A DNA stretch of 14,553 nucleotides from Candidatus Brocadiaceae bacterium (GTDB taxonomy: Bacteria; Planctomycetota; Brocadiia; SM23-32), in the NCBI GenBank assembly GCA_003551785.1, contig PUNP01000257.1, positions 1 to 14,553 of the forward strand. Direction: 5' to 3'. The notes under the pieces were generated by a model. That model searched no databases. It was not told the DNA's origin and worked only from the letters and a program-made list of their open reading frames with translations. Each line of letters starts with the position of its first letter. The stretch's first letter is position 1. This document shows, one piece after another, positions 1-7,905 of this stretch. Both the position numbers and the translations under genes were made by a program.

Positions 1-1055
1 CCATACTGACCGAACTCCAGTTCCAGCCGGCTTGCATCATACGGCCAGTGAAAAGGTTTGATTTGATCATCGGATGCAATAAAATCACCGTTTATATAAA
101 GGGAGGCCCGCCCGAGCTCGACTTTCAGCTCAACATGTTCCCACTTACCCGTTGGAGTTCTCTCGCCTCGAAGTTCTTCCAGATTAAGCTCCGCCGTCTT
201 CTCTACCGGCGGAATGAAATAAACCGGAAGAAAAATCCCTGCATTGTTTCTTTGTCCACTACAGAGGGCAACCAACAGGTTTTTCTCATCGGGCAAAAGA
301 TATTCCGGCCCGATATTAACGGAGAAGGGGGCGTTCCAGAGATCGCTGACTGTCTTGCCCGTTGACTCTTCCGACTGCTCCCCCACCAATTCACCATTAA
401 CATAGACCCACACCTGTTCATCGACGGCCTCGAAGTGAAGTTCGTGTTCCATACCGGCAAATTTTTCAGGAACGAAAAAACGGGTTTTATACCACCCATA
501 ACCGAGGTAATCCCCGACGTGGGTTTCTCCCCAGAAGGAGGGGACTCTGATACGGTCCCACCCCTCGGCGTTTTCGCCTTTATTCCAATTTTTCTCCAAA
601 CCATTTCCGTCGGGGTCGGTTCGGAAATACCACGGCTGAGAGAATCCAAGCGTTTGTGTTCGCAGGGAAACAAGGTCTCCGAGGATAAATTCTTCCGGGC
701 GTTCATCTTCCGGTCTTTCATCCTTGATCCAGAAAGAAAGCGTCCAGCTTTCACCAACATCCACCGGTTCAAGCGATCGCACTACGGATAATTCTTTCAG
801 ACGTACGGAGCCAGCAGTTTCACCCTCCACGCCTTCCTGAACGACTTCCGGAAACGGAAGTCTATGGCCGTGCCTCAGCAGTTGTGCCATATGACCGTGA
901 CCGGAGTCATCTCCCGCGATTTTCTCCCTGACATCCTCAAACCGCCAGTGAAGAACCTTCTCTGTCGCCGATAAACGCGAAAAACCCGTTATGAAGGTGA
1001 GAAAAAATAAAGACAGGAAAAAGACACCTATACTTTTTTGATTGTTTTGTTCCAT
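1..1055 (-). CDS. Secreted LamG-type protein with an inserted GH2-like sugar-binding jelly roll (3' end cut by window)
   Basis: Reading the minus strand from the ATG at 1055 gives 351 codons without a stop, running off the left edge, so the C-terminus is missing. Residues 10-30 form a signal peptide ending in LSA. Residues about 35-135 resemble the first half of a LamG/concanavalin-like domain (LHWRFED, then WTLSFWIKDE). Residues about 137-285 are a galactose-binding-like jelly roll of the GH2 sugar-binding type (WDRIRVPSFW, GWYKTRFFVP, VDEQVWVYVNGELVG, NNAGIF). Residues from about 300 resume a LamG pattern (GKWEHVELKV, ASLYINGDFI). Likely an exported carbohydrate-binding protein or the N-terminus of a larger enzyme; no catalytic domain is visible. 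An in-frame ATG at 1064 is an alternative start; the GGAG at 1059-1062 is only 3 nt from the ATG at 1055, so the start is uncertain. It has its own promoter in an R1 repeat (1086-1226). Confidence 0.8.
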   Translation of the reverse strand, partial: MEQNNQKSIGVFFLSLFFLTFITGFSRLSATEKVLHWRFEDVREKIAGDDSGHGHMAQLLRHGHRLPFPEVVQEGVEGETAGSVRLKELSVVRSLEPVDVGESWTLSFWIKDERPEDERPEEFILGDLVSLRTQTLGFSQPWYFRTDPDGNGLEKNWNKGENAEGWDRIRVPSFWGETHVGDYLGYGWYKTRFFVPEKFAGMEHELHFEAVDEQVWVYVNGELVGEQSEESTGKTVSDLWNAPFSVNIGPEYLLPDEKNLLVALCSGQRNNAGIFLPVYFIPPVEKTAELNLEELRGERTPTGKWEHVELKVELGRASLYINGDFIASDDQIKPFHWPYDASRLELEFGQY

Positions 1056-1085
1056 AGACTCCATACCATTCAAGGAATACCCTTA

Positions 1086-1226
1086 AGCCTCATATTTCAT
1101 AAAACAACGACAATATACAGTATAACAGATTGAAAATCAGGCTGTTAACTATCATTTTAGAGACTTTTAAAATTTACAGTGTGTACGATCATTTCTTCAA
1201 ACGACGGTTTACCCTGCCGGGCGCGT
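1086..1226 (-). repeat. R1 repeat copy 1: duplicated promoter region
   Basis: About 141 bp that aligns nearly without gaps to 2797-2938, with roughly four of five bases identical. Both copies lie immediately upstream of a minus-strand gene start. The gene-distal end is the most conserved part: a run of about 28 identical bases at 1199-1226 that includes AAACGACGGTTT and CCCTGCCGGGCGCGT. The similarity stops about 35 bp before the stop codon of the upstream gene (1261), so the repeat fills most of this 205-bp intergenic space. Confidence 0.8.
1119..1148 (-). promoter_or_regulatory. Sigma70-type promoter for the LamG/GH2-like gene
   Basis: On the minus strand, TTAACA (1148-1143), an 18-bp spacer and an extended -10 TGT-TATACT (-10 hexamer 1124-1119) fit a housekeeping promoter. 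The predicted transcript start near 1112 leaves a leader of about 57 nt before the ATG at 1055. The same hexamers with the same spacing occur in the other R1 copy, and this conservation is the main support. Confidence 0.55.
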
Positions 1227-1260
1227 GAAAATTTGGTGATCCTTCAACTTTGCGGATGTT

Positions 1261-2748
1261 TTAATGATTATTATGCGTAACAGGGTCACCGAGGAGAACA
1301 AAGCTGCGGAACGCGTGCGGCGCCCATCCGCCGGCGACGCCGTGAGTTATCTGCATCCAGTAATCCTGACCTTCTCCGTCATCATCGTCAAAGATAACGG
1401 TATTGAAACCGAACGAAGAGAATTTTTCGGGCTGAATGTGCATTTCTTCCATGGGGAAGCGCATTTCATAATAGGTTTTGTTTTTTTCCTCGTCCCTGAC
1501 CACAACATATTCGCTTCTGTCCAGTATTCCCAATTCCCCTTCGTACTGAAAGCCCTGCACCCGTCCGGATGCCAGAGCCACGGCCAGTTGTGTCGGCTGC
1601 TCCCCCGATTCAAAAGGGTCGTAAGCAAACTGGAGCGCATCACCATCCCAAATGGAGTTTGCCTCCTGTTCGTTAAAATGTTTGTCATCGGTTACCGAAA
1701 CCGCAAAATATATGTATTCATCGTCCCAGCCCTTATATATTTTGGCGCTCAAATCTTCCGGCCCTTTCCACAAATCTCTCCGAGCCGCCCGGAACACATC
1801 GTCCCGTGAATCAAGGACAATAGCCGGATAGTCCTCCCATTTTGACAAATCGCCGTCAATTTCGATGTCATCGGCCACACGATAAACCTCCCCATACTCC
1901 TCGGTATCCGCCAGCAGCTGCTGAAGTCTCTGCGCCGGCAACTGCTGCTTAGCACTGCGTCTCACCTGCCAGTCCGGATCGTCGACTGCTATGCGTGCCA
2001 GTTCATTTTCATCATCTATCCGCCGTACCGCCGCACGACGGACCCTGATGTTGGTCTCACGGCTTGCAATCTCTATGATAGCACTCTGATCGCTGATACC
2101 TTTCAATGCGGCCTTGCTGACACTCACGCTGCCGTCTTGAGCGACCAGATCAATCAGTATCTCCTCATCGTCAATTCTTCCGGCGGCTGCGCTCCTTACC
2201 GTTTCATCGCTATCGTTCCTGGCAACTTTGACGAGCACCGTCTGGTCAGTGATACCTGAGACCGCCCTTTTGCGCACCAGCGCACTTCCATCCTCCAGCG
2301 CCACCTGCTCCAGCAACTGTTGAGAGCGGATGTTGTTGACCGCAGCACGACGCACCTGCCATGCGTCATCTTCTTTCACAACCTCTTCAAGCACGGACTC
2401 CTCATCAATCCGCTCTGCAGCGGCTTTGCGCACCATCCACACATCGTCTCTCAGCACGACCTCAGCAAGGGCGGATGGGTCGTCGAGTTTTTGAGCGACG
2501 GCATAACGCACGGCCCAGTCTTCATCTTCCAAAACAATCCCCGCCAAAGTCGACTGATCGGTGATCTCCTGCACAGCCCGGTAACGCTGCCCAGCATCGG
2601 CCGCCTCAATCAGACCGGTTTCCGCCACCCCACGGGTACCATTGCAACCGGTCTGGACAGCTATAGCAGCGAGTATAAAAAAGCAAAAACATAACATATC
2701 TCTCATACATTTATGTGAACTTCCGTTCTTCAGCCTTGTTTTGTTCAT
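1261..2748 (-). CDS. Lipoprotein with nine 26-residue HEAT/LRV-like repeats and a C-terminal CBM9-like domain
   Basis: The 495-residue product starts with a basic and hydrophobic leader ending in QTGC (Cys35), a slightly atypical lipobox, so it is probably lipid-anchored. Residues about 53-286 consist of repeats of exactly 26 residues with the pattern VRxxAxxxIxDxxxLxxVAxxD: nine units counting a less regular first one, with boundaries at 79, 105, 131, 157, 183, 209, 235 and 261. This matches the HEAT or leucine-rich-variant type of helical solenoid. Residues about 287-490 look like a family 9 carbohydrate-binding domain (IDGDLSKWEDYP, WDDEYIYFAVSVTDD, SIWDGDALQFAYDP). The inferred role is a cell-surface scaffold that binds glycan through the C-terminus and perhaps protein through the solenoid; no enzymatic motif is visible. 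AAGGGG six nt upstream supports the start at 2748; Met15 would also leave a signal sequence. It is monocistronic by position, behind its own R1 promoter. Confidence 0.85.
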   Translation of the reverse strand: MNKTRLKNGSSHKCMRDMLCFCFFILAAIAVQTGCNGTRGVAETGLIEAADAGQRYRAVQEITDQSTLAGIVLEDEDWAVRYAVAQKLDDPSALAEVVLRDDVWMVRKAAAERIDEESVLEEVVKEDDAWQVRRAAVNNIRSQQLLEQVALEDGSALVRKRAVSGITDQTVLVKVARNDSDETVRSAAAGRIDDEEILIDLVAQDGSVSVSKAALKGISDQSAIIEIASRETNIRVRRAAVRRIDDENELARIAVDDPDWQVRRSAKQQLPAQRLQQLLADTEEYGEVYRVADDIEIDGDLSKWEDYPAIVLDSRDDVFRAARRDLWKGPEDLSAKIYKGWDDEYIYFAVSVTDDKHFNEQEANSIWDGDALQFAYDPFESGEQPTQLAVALASGRVQGFQYEGELGILDRSEYVVVRDEEKNKTYYEMRFPMEEMHIQPEKFSSFGFNTVIFDDDDGEGQDYWMQITHGVAGGWAPHAFRSFVLLGDPVTHNNH

Positions 2749-2830
2749 ATGTGTACCCCTTGATTATTCAGTATTTCTTTGTCTGAGAACCATCATAGCC
2801 TGCATATTTCATAAACCAACGACAACATTT

Positions 2831-2860
2831 AATATAACAGATTGAAAATCAATGTGTTAA
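2831..2860 (-). promoter_or_regulatory. Sigma70-type promoter for the repeat/CBM9 lipoprotein gene
   Basis: Minus-strand TTAACA (2860-2855), 18-bp spacer and extended -10 TGT-TATATT (-10 hexamer 2836-2831). The predicted start near 2824 gives a leader of about 76 nt. Hexamer positions match the paralogous R1 promoter exactly. Confidence 0.55.
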
Positions 2861-2878
2861 GTCTCATTTTGGAGACTT
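2859..2878. promoter_or_regulatory. Candidate operator: inverted repeat overlapping the -35 box
   Basis: AAGTCTC (2859-2865) and GAGACTT (2872-2878) are perfect 7-bp inverted arms around a 6-bp spacer. The arm at 2859 overlaps the -35 hexamer by two bases, a classic repressor-site position. In the other R1 copy the downstream arm is kept (GAGACTT at 1160-1166) but the -35-proximal arm is degraded, so the two genes may respond differently. The binding protein is unknown. Confidence 0.4.
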
Positions 2879-3000
2879 TCAAAATTTGCAGTGTGTACAA
2901 GCGAGTCATCAAACGACGGTTTACCCTGCCGGGCGCGTCTTCAGCGGCGTTTGACATTTGCCACATATGCACCACTGAAAACGCGTGAGATATGCAGGAA

Positions 3001-3098
3001 GATATTCAGTAACCCCAGACACCCCATCACAACCGTGTCCTGTGCCGGTGGAATAATGATTCAGAGCTACGTATCGATTTTTTACACCGAATCGTGTC
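3001..3098 (-). repeat. R2 hairpin repeat, copy A
   Basis: Shares a core with 11939-12033 and 12880-12932: a GATATTCAGT-like start and then a stem-loop with loop TGYCCTGTGC. Here the arms are CAACCG (3030-3035) and CGGTGG (3046-3051), with a 10-nt loop and one mismatch. Similarity to copy B continues beyond the hairpin (GTGATTCAGAGCTA in B, ATGATTCAGAGCTA here, then a TTTCTTACATCG-like stretch). It lies between the stop of the propeller gene and the R1 promoter. Confidence 0.7.
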
Positions 3099-3122
3099 TC
3101 CTTCCCGCCCGGCCAATCCGGA

Positions 3123-6100
3123 TTATTCGGTACTTACGGACAGAAACTCGACCCCACACAGCAGCGGAGGAAGAGTGGAACCATCACTGGAAGTCAGTTC
3201 GATGCGCAGAACATCAACCACTTTGACACCTGGGATTTTTTTAACAATCTCCCTGCGGCTTCCTCCGACTTTCTCCTGAATGTCGAAACTCTCGAGAACG
3301 ACTTCGTCCTGCAGGCTGACGTCGAAGACCCGGCTGCCTGGCTGCGTATTTTCGAGCGGTTCCATAAAATACAGTTTGATATCATAGCTGTGTTCGCTCC
3401 CATCCTCCGGCTCCGGGAGCAGTTCGATATCGATCGACACTTCCCCCTTCAAGCCGGATGAAGAAACCCAGGGCACCCTCCCCTGCTGCACAAGCGACGG
3501 ATGACTCTGGAAACGGGTCCATTCCGGATGGTCCGTGCTGACCTGAACAGGGACAACGTCTCCGCCATCGCTCGTAGCACCCTGAGAGGCGAGCGGAACG
3601 CGTGGAGATGTACCTCCTGAATACCTTGCGAGGGGATAGGAAAGCCACATAACGGAATCAGCCATCCGGTTTCCCGGAGCGCCGAAATTTATCCCGCCCT
3701 TACGCGCCGGCTCACTGCCGCGTCCGGCCCAGCCTACGCTCCAACCCTCAACATCATCCATGTGTGCAAGTCCCAAAGACGTGGAGAAGTGATACGAGCA
3801 ATCACAGGTACGCGTCATATCCGGAACACTCAACACGCCGTCACCGGCGACCATATTCGGTGTGCATCCGGCCCGAAAACCTCCGATACTCAATGTCCCG
3901 GAGTTGTTTTTAAGATCAAATGCGGCTCCTGTACCGCGCCTGAAAGTGAGCAGATGCTCGCTGCCGATCATTTGTGCACAATTTCTCGAATCGGCAAAGT
4001 TCCACCTGACAGTTTCCCCGGTTATCGGATGCTCAGATTCTTTGTTCTCGCCGGTCAACAAACAGAACCCTCGTCCGTCCACAATGATATGGCTGCCGCG
4101 AATGAGCGGGGGATTTTCATAAGAAATCCCTTGCCTGTCCCAGAGCATATCACCTTCATCCGGGCAAAAACCGGACAAACGGTCACGGGGTTCTCCAGGC
4201 AGCCTGGTCGCCCTTGTTTCGGCGGGCCGGTAGCCCTGAAGCAGGACACCATGCTCCTCGGAAACGCCCAGCCATGTGCCGAAAACATTGTCCTTTTGCT
4301 CCCATATTTTCTCTCCGGTACGGGCATCAAGGCACAAAAGCACGGGGGCGGGTTCCTCCTCCAGCTCGCCGCGCCGCTTCAGTTTCTCTCTCATCTCCTC
4401 CGGCAGGCGGTCAATGATATACATCCTGCCCCCCTCCGTAACTATGGCGTTGTGCCGAAAGCCGATCCCCGCCTCCCTGCTCCAGAGCTTTTCGCCGCTG
4501 AAGCGGTTCATGACTACCACATGGCGGCTTGAAATGGCATTCCAATTCCGATCTCCAGGCCTCTGATCATCAACAAATATTGGATCGAGTGTGCCTATAA
4601 GGAGGTCCTCCCACACACCGATATACCCCCAGTCAAGCGGCTTTTCCCCCTCGCCCCGGACGAATTCACCTGAATAAAAGGCTGCATTCTGCCGGCCGGT
4701 TTCCGGATTAAGTTTTAATATGTTGTCCCGGTGGGCGACATAAACGCTGTCTTTCAGGGACACATAGGGCGCCCCGATATGGTCGACTCCCGGCTGTCCG
4801 TGCCTGTGGTGATAATACCCCCCGATATCCGGCAGATCCTTCACCCAGAGTTCCCGCCCCGTATAAACATCGCGCGCCTCCAGCGTATGCAGGCCAAGTA
4901 TTAGCGTCCTCCCGCCTGCTACATGCGGAGTGGGCGGGCGTCCCGAACGCGGCATGGTGCGCCTGTGCGACGGCCCCCCGAACCACAGAAGCCCCAGCGG
5001 CGCCCGCACCAGCCGGTCGGGCGATGTGTATGTGTTGGCGGCACAGGCATTCTGATGAGTCCACCATCCCGAACCACGTAAAGCTCCTTCACGTACAACC
5101 CGTAAACCGGCGGGACAGTACCTCACAGCGGCATTTTCCAAACCGGCCGCCTCAATGCGCCTTCCCACCTCATCAAATTCGCCGTTCTGAACCGGAATCC
5201 ATGCAGTTCCTCCATAGGGGCGCAGACTCGGAAACACGTTTTCAATAAAATCAACGCTGTCTTCGAATCCAGCGCCTTCCGGACGTTCGGAGATAATCAG
5301 ATTCGCCATGTAGGGAGGCAGACCTAATTCTGCAAATTCGCCCGTCAGCAGCGCCGTCCTCTTCCCGTAAAGCCCGGCCTTATCGAGACGTTCCCTCAGC
5401 GATGAAATCCTCTCCTCGTCACGGTCCATCATTATAACGTGCATGTCGGTCCGTCTCAACAGTTCCTCGCCTAACCTCCCGTTATCAACGCCGATCACCA
5501 GGGCATAGCCTGTCTCGACAGCGGTTTCCGAAAGTATCATCGTCGCAACCGCCTCCCAGCGATCATTCGTTTCCTCAAGCGGAGTCGTTTCGCACTCATA
5601 AACAACAGGGGAATCGGTTTCTTCGGGCCCAAAAACATGCAGAACGCCATCTTCAGTCATGACCAGCAGCTTACCGCCCGCAGCAGCCATATGCCAGACG
5701 TTGCCGTCCACACGTGACTCCCAGGTCTTCTCCAGTGTTCCGGATTCCGCATCCACATGCAGCGCCATGACCCGCCCCCCTCCTCCGGATCCGTAAAGGT
5801 TATCCCCGGCTTTGATGTGGAGCCTCTGCAGCCCATCCGGCGCCGGAGCATCCCATAGCAGCCTTGAATCATAAACCGTCCGCGGCGTTTCCTTCCGGTC
5901 GGTCTCCTGACGTTTATCCCCCCTTTCAGCGTAACACACAACCCTGCCGCCCGAGGTGCCGTAAACAACTCCCTCCGCCCGATCGAGCACAGTAAAGGCA
6001 TGGGCTGACACCCAGTCAACATGCCCGCCGTCTTCTGTTCGCAGCATTTCTCCATGCAGAAAAAAAACATCATCGCCGGCAAAAACATTGTATCCGCCAT

Positions 6101-6980
6101 AAATAGGGCCTCCCCGCCATATTTTTTCTGATCCGGCCGGTCGGGCCGAAATATTCATATGCATGAACTCCCCTGTTTCCCTGAGAAATACTCCCGGCCT
6201 GGCCCGCCCGCAGGCTGCAAGCAGGCGTCCTGCATCGTCAGCGGCCAGATAACCATGCGGAACGACACCTGAAAAATTTCCTGCGCCCTGATGAACCTGC
6301 GGCAGAAACTCCGAAGCGCTGCTGGTGTTTTCCCAGAGCAAATCGCCGGTCTCTGCGTCCAAAGCATACAAAAAGGTGCCCATGAAGGGAAACATTCCCG
6401 CACCGAAATAAACGGTGCCGTCTTTCACGAGCGCTCCTCCCCGGGCCGGCCACATGCTTATGAGGCGTTCATTCCCTAATACTACCCTTCGATCAGGCGG
6501 CCCACCCCTGAACTTCCACAGTTTCTCGCCGCTCCGTGCATCTATACAGTAAAGGTGACCGTCATCCGATCCCGCATACACATATCCGTTCCACGCCGCC
6601 GGCGCCAGCCGAAACGGGCCTTCCCCGTAGAATCTCCACTTCAGCTCTCCGCTCTCCAAATCAAGGGCCACAATGCTGTCATTGGAAGCTTGAGTTACAA
6701 AGACAAGCCCGTCATGCACAATCGCCTGGTGCGACAGATCAAACTCCAGCTTATCCCCATCCTCGAGCTGCGGCGGCCATGCACGCGCAGGCGGGGAAAA
6801 CACCCTCGTCCACTGCAGATGCAGTTCCGGTTCCAGTGAATGCTCTGTTGCCGCACTCCTGCTGGCGTCGTAGCGCCACATAGGCCAATCTTCCGCCGAG
6901 GCCGACAAAGTGAAAAAACTCAGCAATACGGAGAAAATGGCGAAAAACTTGTTTTCTTTTACTGTTATTTTTTTTATCAT
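3123..6980 (-). CDS. Secreted double PQQ-type beta-propeller protein with methyltransferase-like insert and C-terminal malectin-like domain
   Basis: A 1285-residue product with a signal peptide (residues 1-29, cleavage after ASA). Residues about 30-465 form a BamB/PQQ-like propeller (WPMWRYDASRSAA, ALDLESGELKWRF, CIDARSGEKLWKF, ALDAETGDLLWEN). Residues about 470-630 have a Rossmann fold like class I methyltransferases: VIGVDNGRLGEELL (glycine-rich loop near 493), an acidic residue after the second strand (VIMMDRDEE near 513) and LPPYMANLIISE near 557. Residues about 640-1110 form a second propeller (APLGLLWFGG, DVYTGRELWVKDL, VVMNRFSGEKLWSR, CLDARTGEKIWEQ). Residues about 1130-1285 resemble malectin (YDIKLYFMEP, SRVFDVSLQDEVVLESFDI), a carbohydrate-binding fold. 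It is the last gene of a probable four-gene operon, 22 nt after the isomerase-like gene; its RBS is weak (GGT about 10 nt upstream). From memory, PVC genomes carry related large propeller proteins with this insert. Ligand and reaction are unknown; PQQ binding is not implied by the fold name. Confidence 0.85.
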   Translation of the reverse strand: MIKKITVKENKFFAIFSVLLSFFTLSASAEDWPMWRYDASRSAATEHSLEPELHLQWTRVFSPPARAWPPQLEDGDKLEFDLSHQAIVHDGLVFVTQASNDSIVALDLESGELKWRFYGEGPFRLAPAAWNGYVYAGSDDGHLYCIDARSGEKLWKFRGGPPDRRVVLGNERLISMWPARGGALVKDGTVYFGAGMFPFMGTFLYALDAETGDLLWENTSSASEFLPQVHQGAGNFSGVVPHGYLAADDAGRLLAACGRARPGVFLRETGEFMHMNISARPAGSEKIWRGGPIYGGYNVFAGDDVFFLHGEMLRTEDGGHVDWVSAHAFTVLDRAEGVVYGTSGGRVVCYAERGDKRQETDRKETPRTVYDSRLLWDAPAPDGLQRLHIKAGDNLYGSGGGGRVMALHVDAESGTLEKTWESRVDGNVWHMAAAGGKLLVMTEDGVLHVFGPEETDSPVVYECETTPLEETNDRWEAVATMILSETAVETGYALVIGVDNGRLGEELLRRTDMHVIMMDRDEERISSLRERLDKAGLYGKRTALLTGEFAELGLPPYMANLIISERPEGAGFEDSVDFIENVFPSLRPYGGTAWIPVQNGEFDEVGRRIEAAGLENAAVRYCPAGLRVVREGALRGSGWWTHQNACAANTYTSPDRLVRAPLGLLWFGGPSHRRTMPRSGRPPTPHVAGGRTLILGLHTLEARDVYTGRELWVKDLPDIGGYYHHRHGQPGVDHIGAPYVSLKDSVYVAHRDNILKLNPETGRQNAAFYSGEFVRGEGEKPLDWGYIGVWEDLLIGTLDPIFVDDQRPGDRNWNAISSRHVVVMNRFSGEKLWSREAGIGFRHNAIVTEGGRMYIIDRLPEEMREKLKRRGELEEEPAPVLLCLDARTGEKIWEQKDNVFGTWLGVSEEHGVLLQGYRPAETRATRLPGEPRDRLSGFCPDEGDMLWDRQGISYENPPLIRGSHIIVDGRGFCLLTGENKESEHPITGETVRWNFADSRNCAQMIGSEHLLTFRRGTGAAFDLKNNSGTLSIGGFRAGCTPNMVAGDGVLSVPDMTRTCDCSYHFSTSLGLAHMDDVEGWSVGWAGRGSEPARKGGINFGAPGNRMADSVMWLSYPLARYSGGTSPRVPLASQGATSDGGDVVPVQVSTDHPEWTRFQSHPSLVQQGRVPWVSSSGLKGEVSIDIELLPEPEDGSEHSYDIKLYFMEPLENTQPGSRVFDVSLQDEVVLESFDIQEKVGGSRREIVKKIPGVKVVDVLRIELTSSDGSTLPPLLCGVEFLSVSTE

Positions 6981-7002
6981 TGGTTTTTACCGGCATTGAA
7001 AA

Positions 7003-7884
7003 TCATTGATTCCATAACTTACATACATCAGACGCTTCTGACAATCTTCCGACAAGGTTACGAGCGAGCGGTTTGAGTTCAAGAACTCGAAGAGCTGCGG
7101 GAGCCAGCTGGTCCAGCTTTTTCATAAAACCCGGCATATCAAAATCCCCCTCGCCCGGAAGCAAATGGTCATTGCCTCTGCCGTCAACATCATGGAGATG
7201 CAGTGAAAACAGCTTTCCCGATTCACTGGCAACCTCCAGCTCCTCAAAAGGATCATACCCTGCGAGTATGGCATGCCCCGTATCAAAGCACAGGCCCACA
7301 TGCTCACCCATTCCTTCAATGGCTTCCAGAAGCCCCCGCATCGAAGCAAGCGGCCCGGGCGATTTGGACGCATTCTCCACCGCCAGACGAATATCGAAAT
7401 CACCCGCCGCTCCCACCAACTGTTTCAAAGACTCTCTGAGTGCTCTGATCCGCTCTGACGGCGGCTCAGATTCTTCTACATTCACCTCATTCGCGTTCTC
7501 CCCCGGGCCGGCATCTCCCGGATGCAGCACCATGACAGGCACATGCGATTCTCCCATCCGGTTTAAACAGTCGATGCTTTTATTGACACTTTCTTTCCTG
7601 AGTGCCCCATCAACGGAATCAAGATGAAGCCGTGCATCAGCGGGGCAATGAAGCGAGGATATGTTCACTCCCGCTTGGCCTATGCGTGCGGCCACATTTT
7701 CAGGCTCTTTTTCCCAGGCTGAAAACAATTTTGAACCGGTACCGGAAAGCTCTACATTAGCGATCCCGGCATTTTGAAGCAGCGCAAGTGCAGTCGCGAA
7801 ATCAGGCGCATCGCGCAGTATCCAGGTTGAGAGTGCCGATTCAAATCGGGTTTTATCCGAATTGTCTTTTAAAGACGGTTGCAT
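7003..7884 (-). CDS. Sugar phosphate isomerase/epimerase-like TIM barrel (xylose isomerase-like family)
   Basis: A 293-residue cytosolic protein without signal peptide, of the usual length for the xylose isomerase-like TIM-barrel/AP endonuclease 2 family. The metal-site pattern is intact: H79 (LHCPAD), H121 (VLHPGD), E170 (LAVENAS), D201 and H204 (CFDTGHA), H229 and H231 (SLHLHDVDG), H240 (NDHLLPGEGD) and E269 (VLELKP). Family members isomerise or epimerise sugars or related polyols with a divalent metal; the substrate cannot be read from sequence. It sits 21 nt after the beta-helix gene and 22 nt before the propeller gene, so it is probably co-transcribed. It is the only clearly cytosolic enzyme of the operon and may process a sugar released by the exported proteins. 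A GAGAGA stretch just upstream may serve as RBS. No frameshift or missing ligand. Confidence 0.88.
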   Translation of the reverse strand: MQPSLKDNSDKTRFESALSTWILRDAPDFATALALLQNAGIANVELSGTGSKLFSAWEKEPENVAARIGQAGVNISSLHCPADARLHLDSVDGALRKESVNKSIDCLNRMGESHVPVMVLHPGDAGPGENANEVNVEESEPPSERIRALRESLKQLVGAAGDFDIRLAVENASKSPGPLASMRGLLEAIEGMGEHVGLCFDTGHAILAGYDPFEELEVASESGKLFSLHLHDVDGRGNDHLLPGEGDFDMPGFMKKLDQLAPAALRVLELKPLARNLVGRLSEASDVCKLWNQ

Positions 7885-7905
7885 ATTTTCTCTCTCACTG
7901 AAAAT

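Larger units (their letters stand above)
2797..2938 (-). repeat. R1 repeat copy 2: duplicated promoter region
   Basis: Second copy of the R1 element (see 1086-1226), about 50 bp upstream of the lipoprotein start codon. It is one base longer than copy 1 and differs mainly in the spacer-proximal bases and around 2898-2911. It occupies the gene-proximal half of the 374-bp gap 2749-3122; the distal half holds an R2 hairpin repeat at 3001-3098. I see no small gene in this gap. Confidence 0.8.

Noticed and set aside
203..772. 189-codon minus-strand open frame near the left edge
   Set aside because: It overlaps the longer LamG/GH2-like frame on the same strand, which runs uninterrupted from 1055 to the edge and has recognisable domains.
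3075..3094. CGATT/AATCG inverted repeat after the propeller gene as a terminator
   Set aside because: Only five base pairs with a 10-nt loop and no T-run in the transcript direction.
3762..4532. 256-codon plus-strand open frame opposite the propeller gene
   Set aside because: Antisense shadow; the opposite strand encodes clear propeller repeats.
6994..7010. ATTGAAAATCATTG upstream of the propeller gene resembles the R1 promoter spacer
   Set aside because: The match covers only about 14 bases, overlaps the end of the isomerase-like gene, and lacks both promoter hexamers; probably chance.
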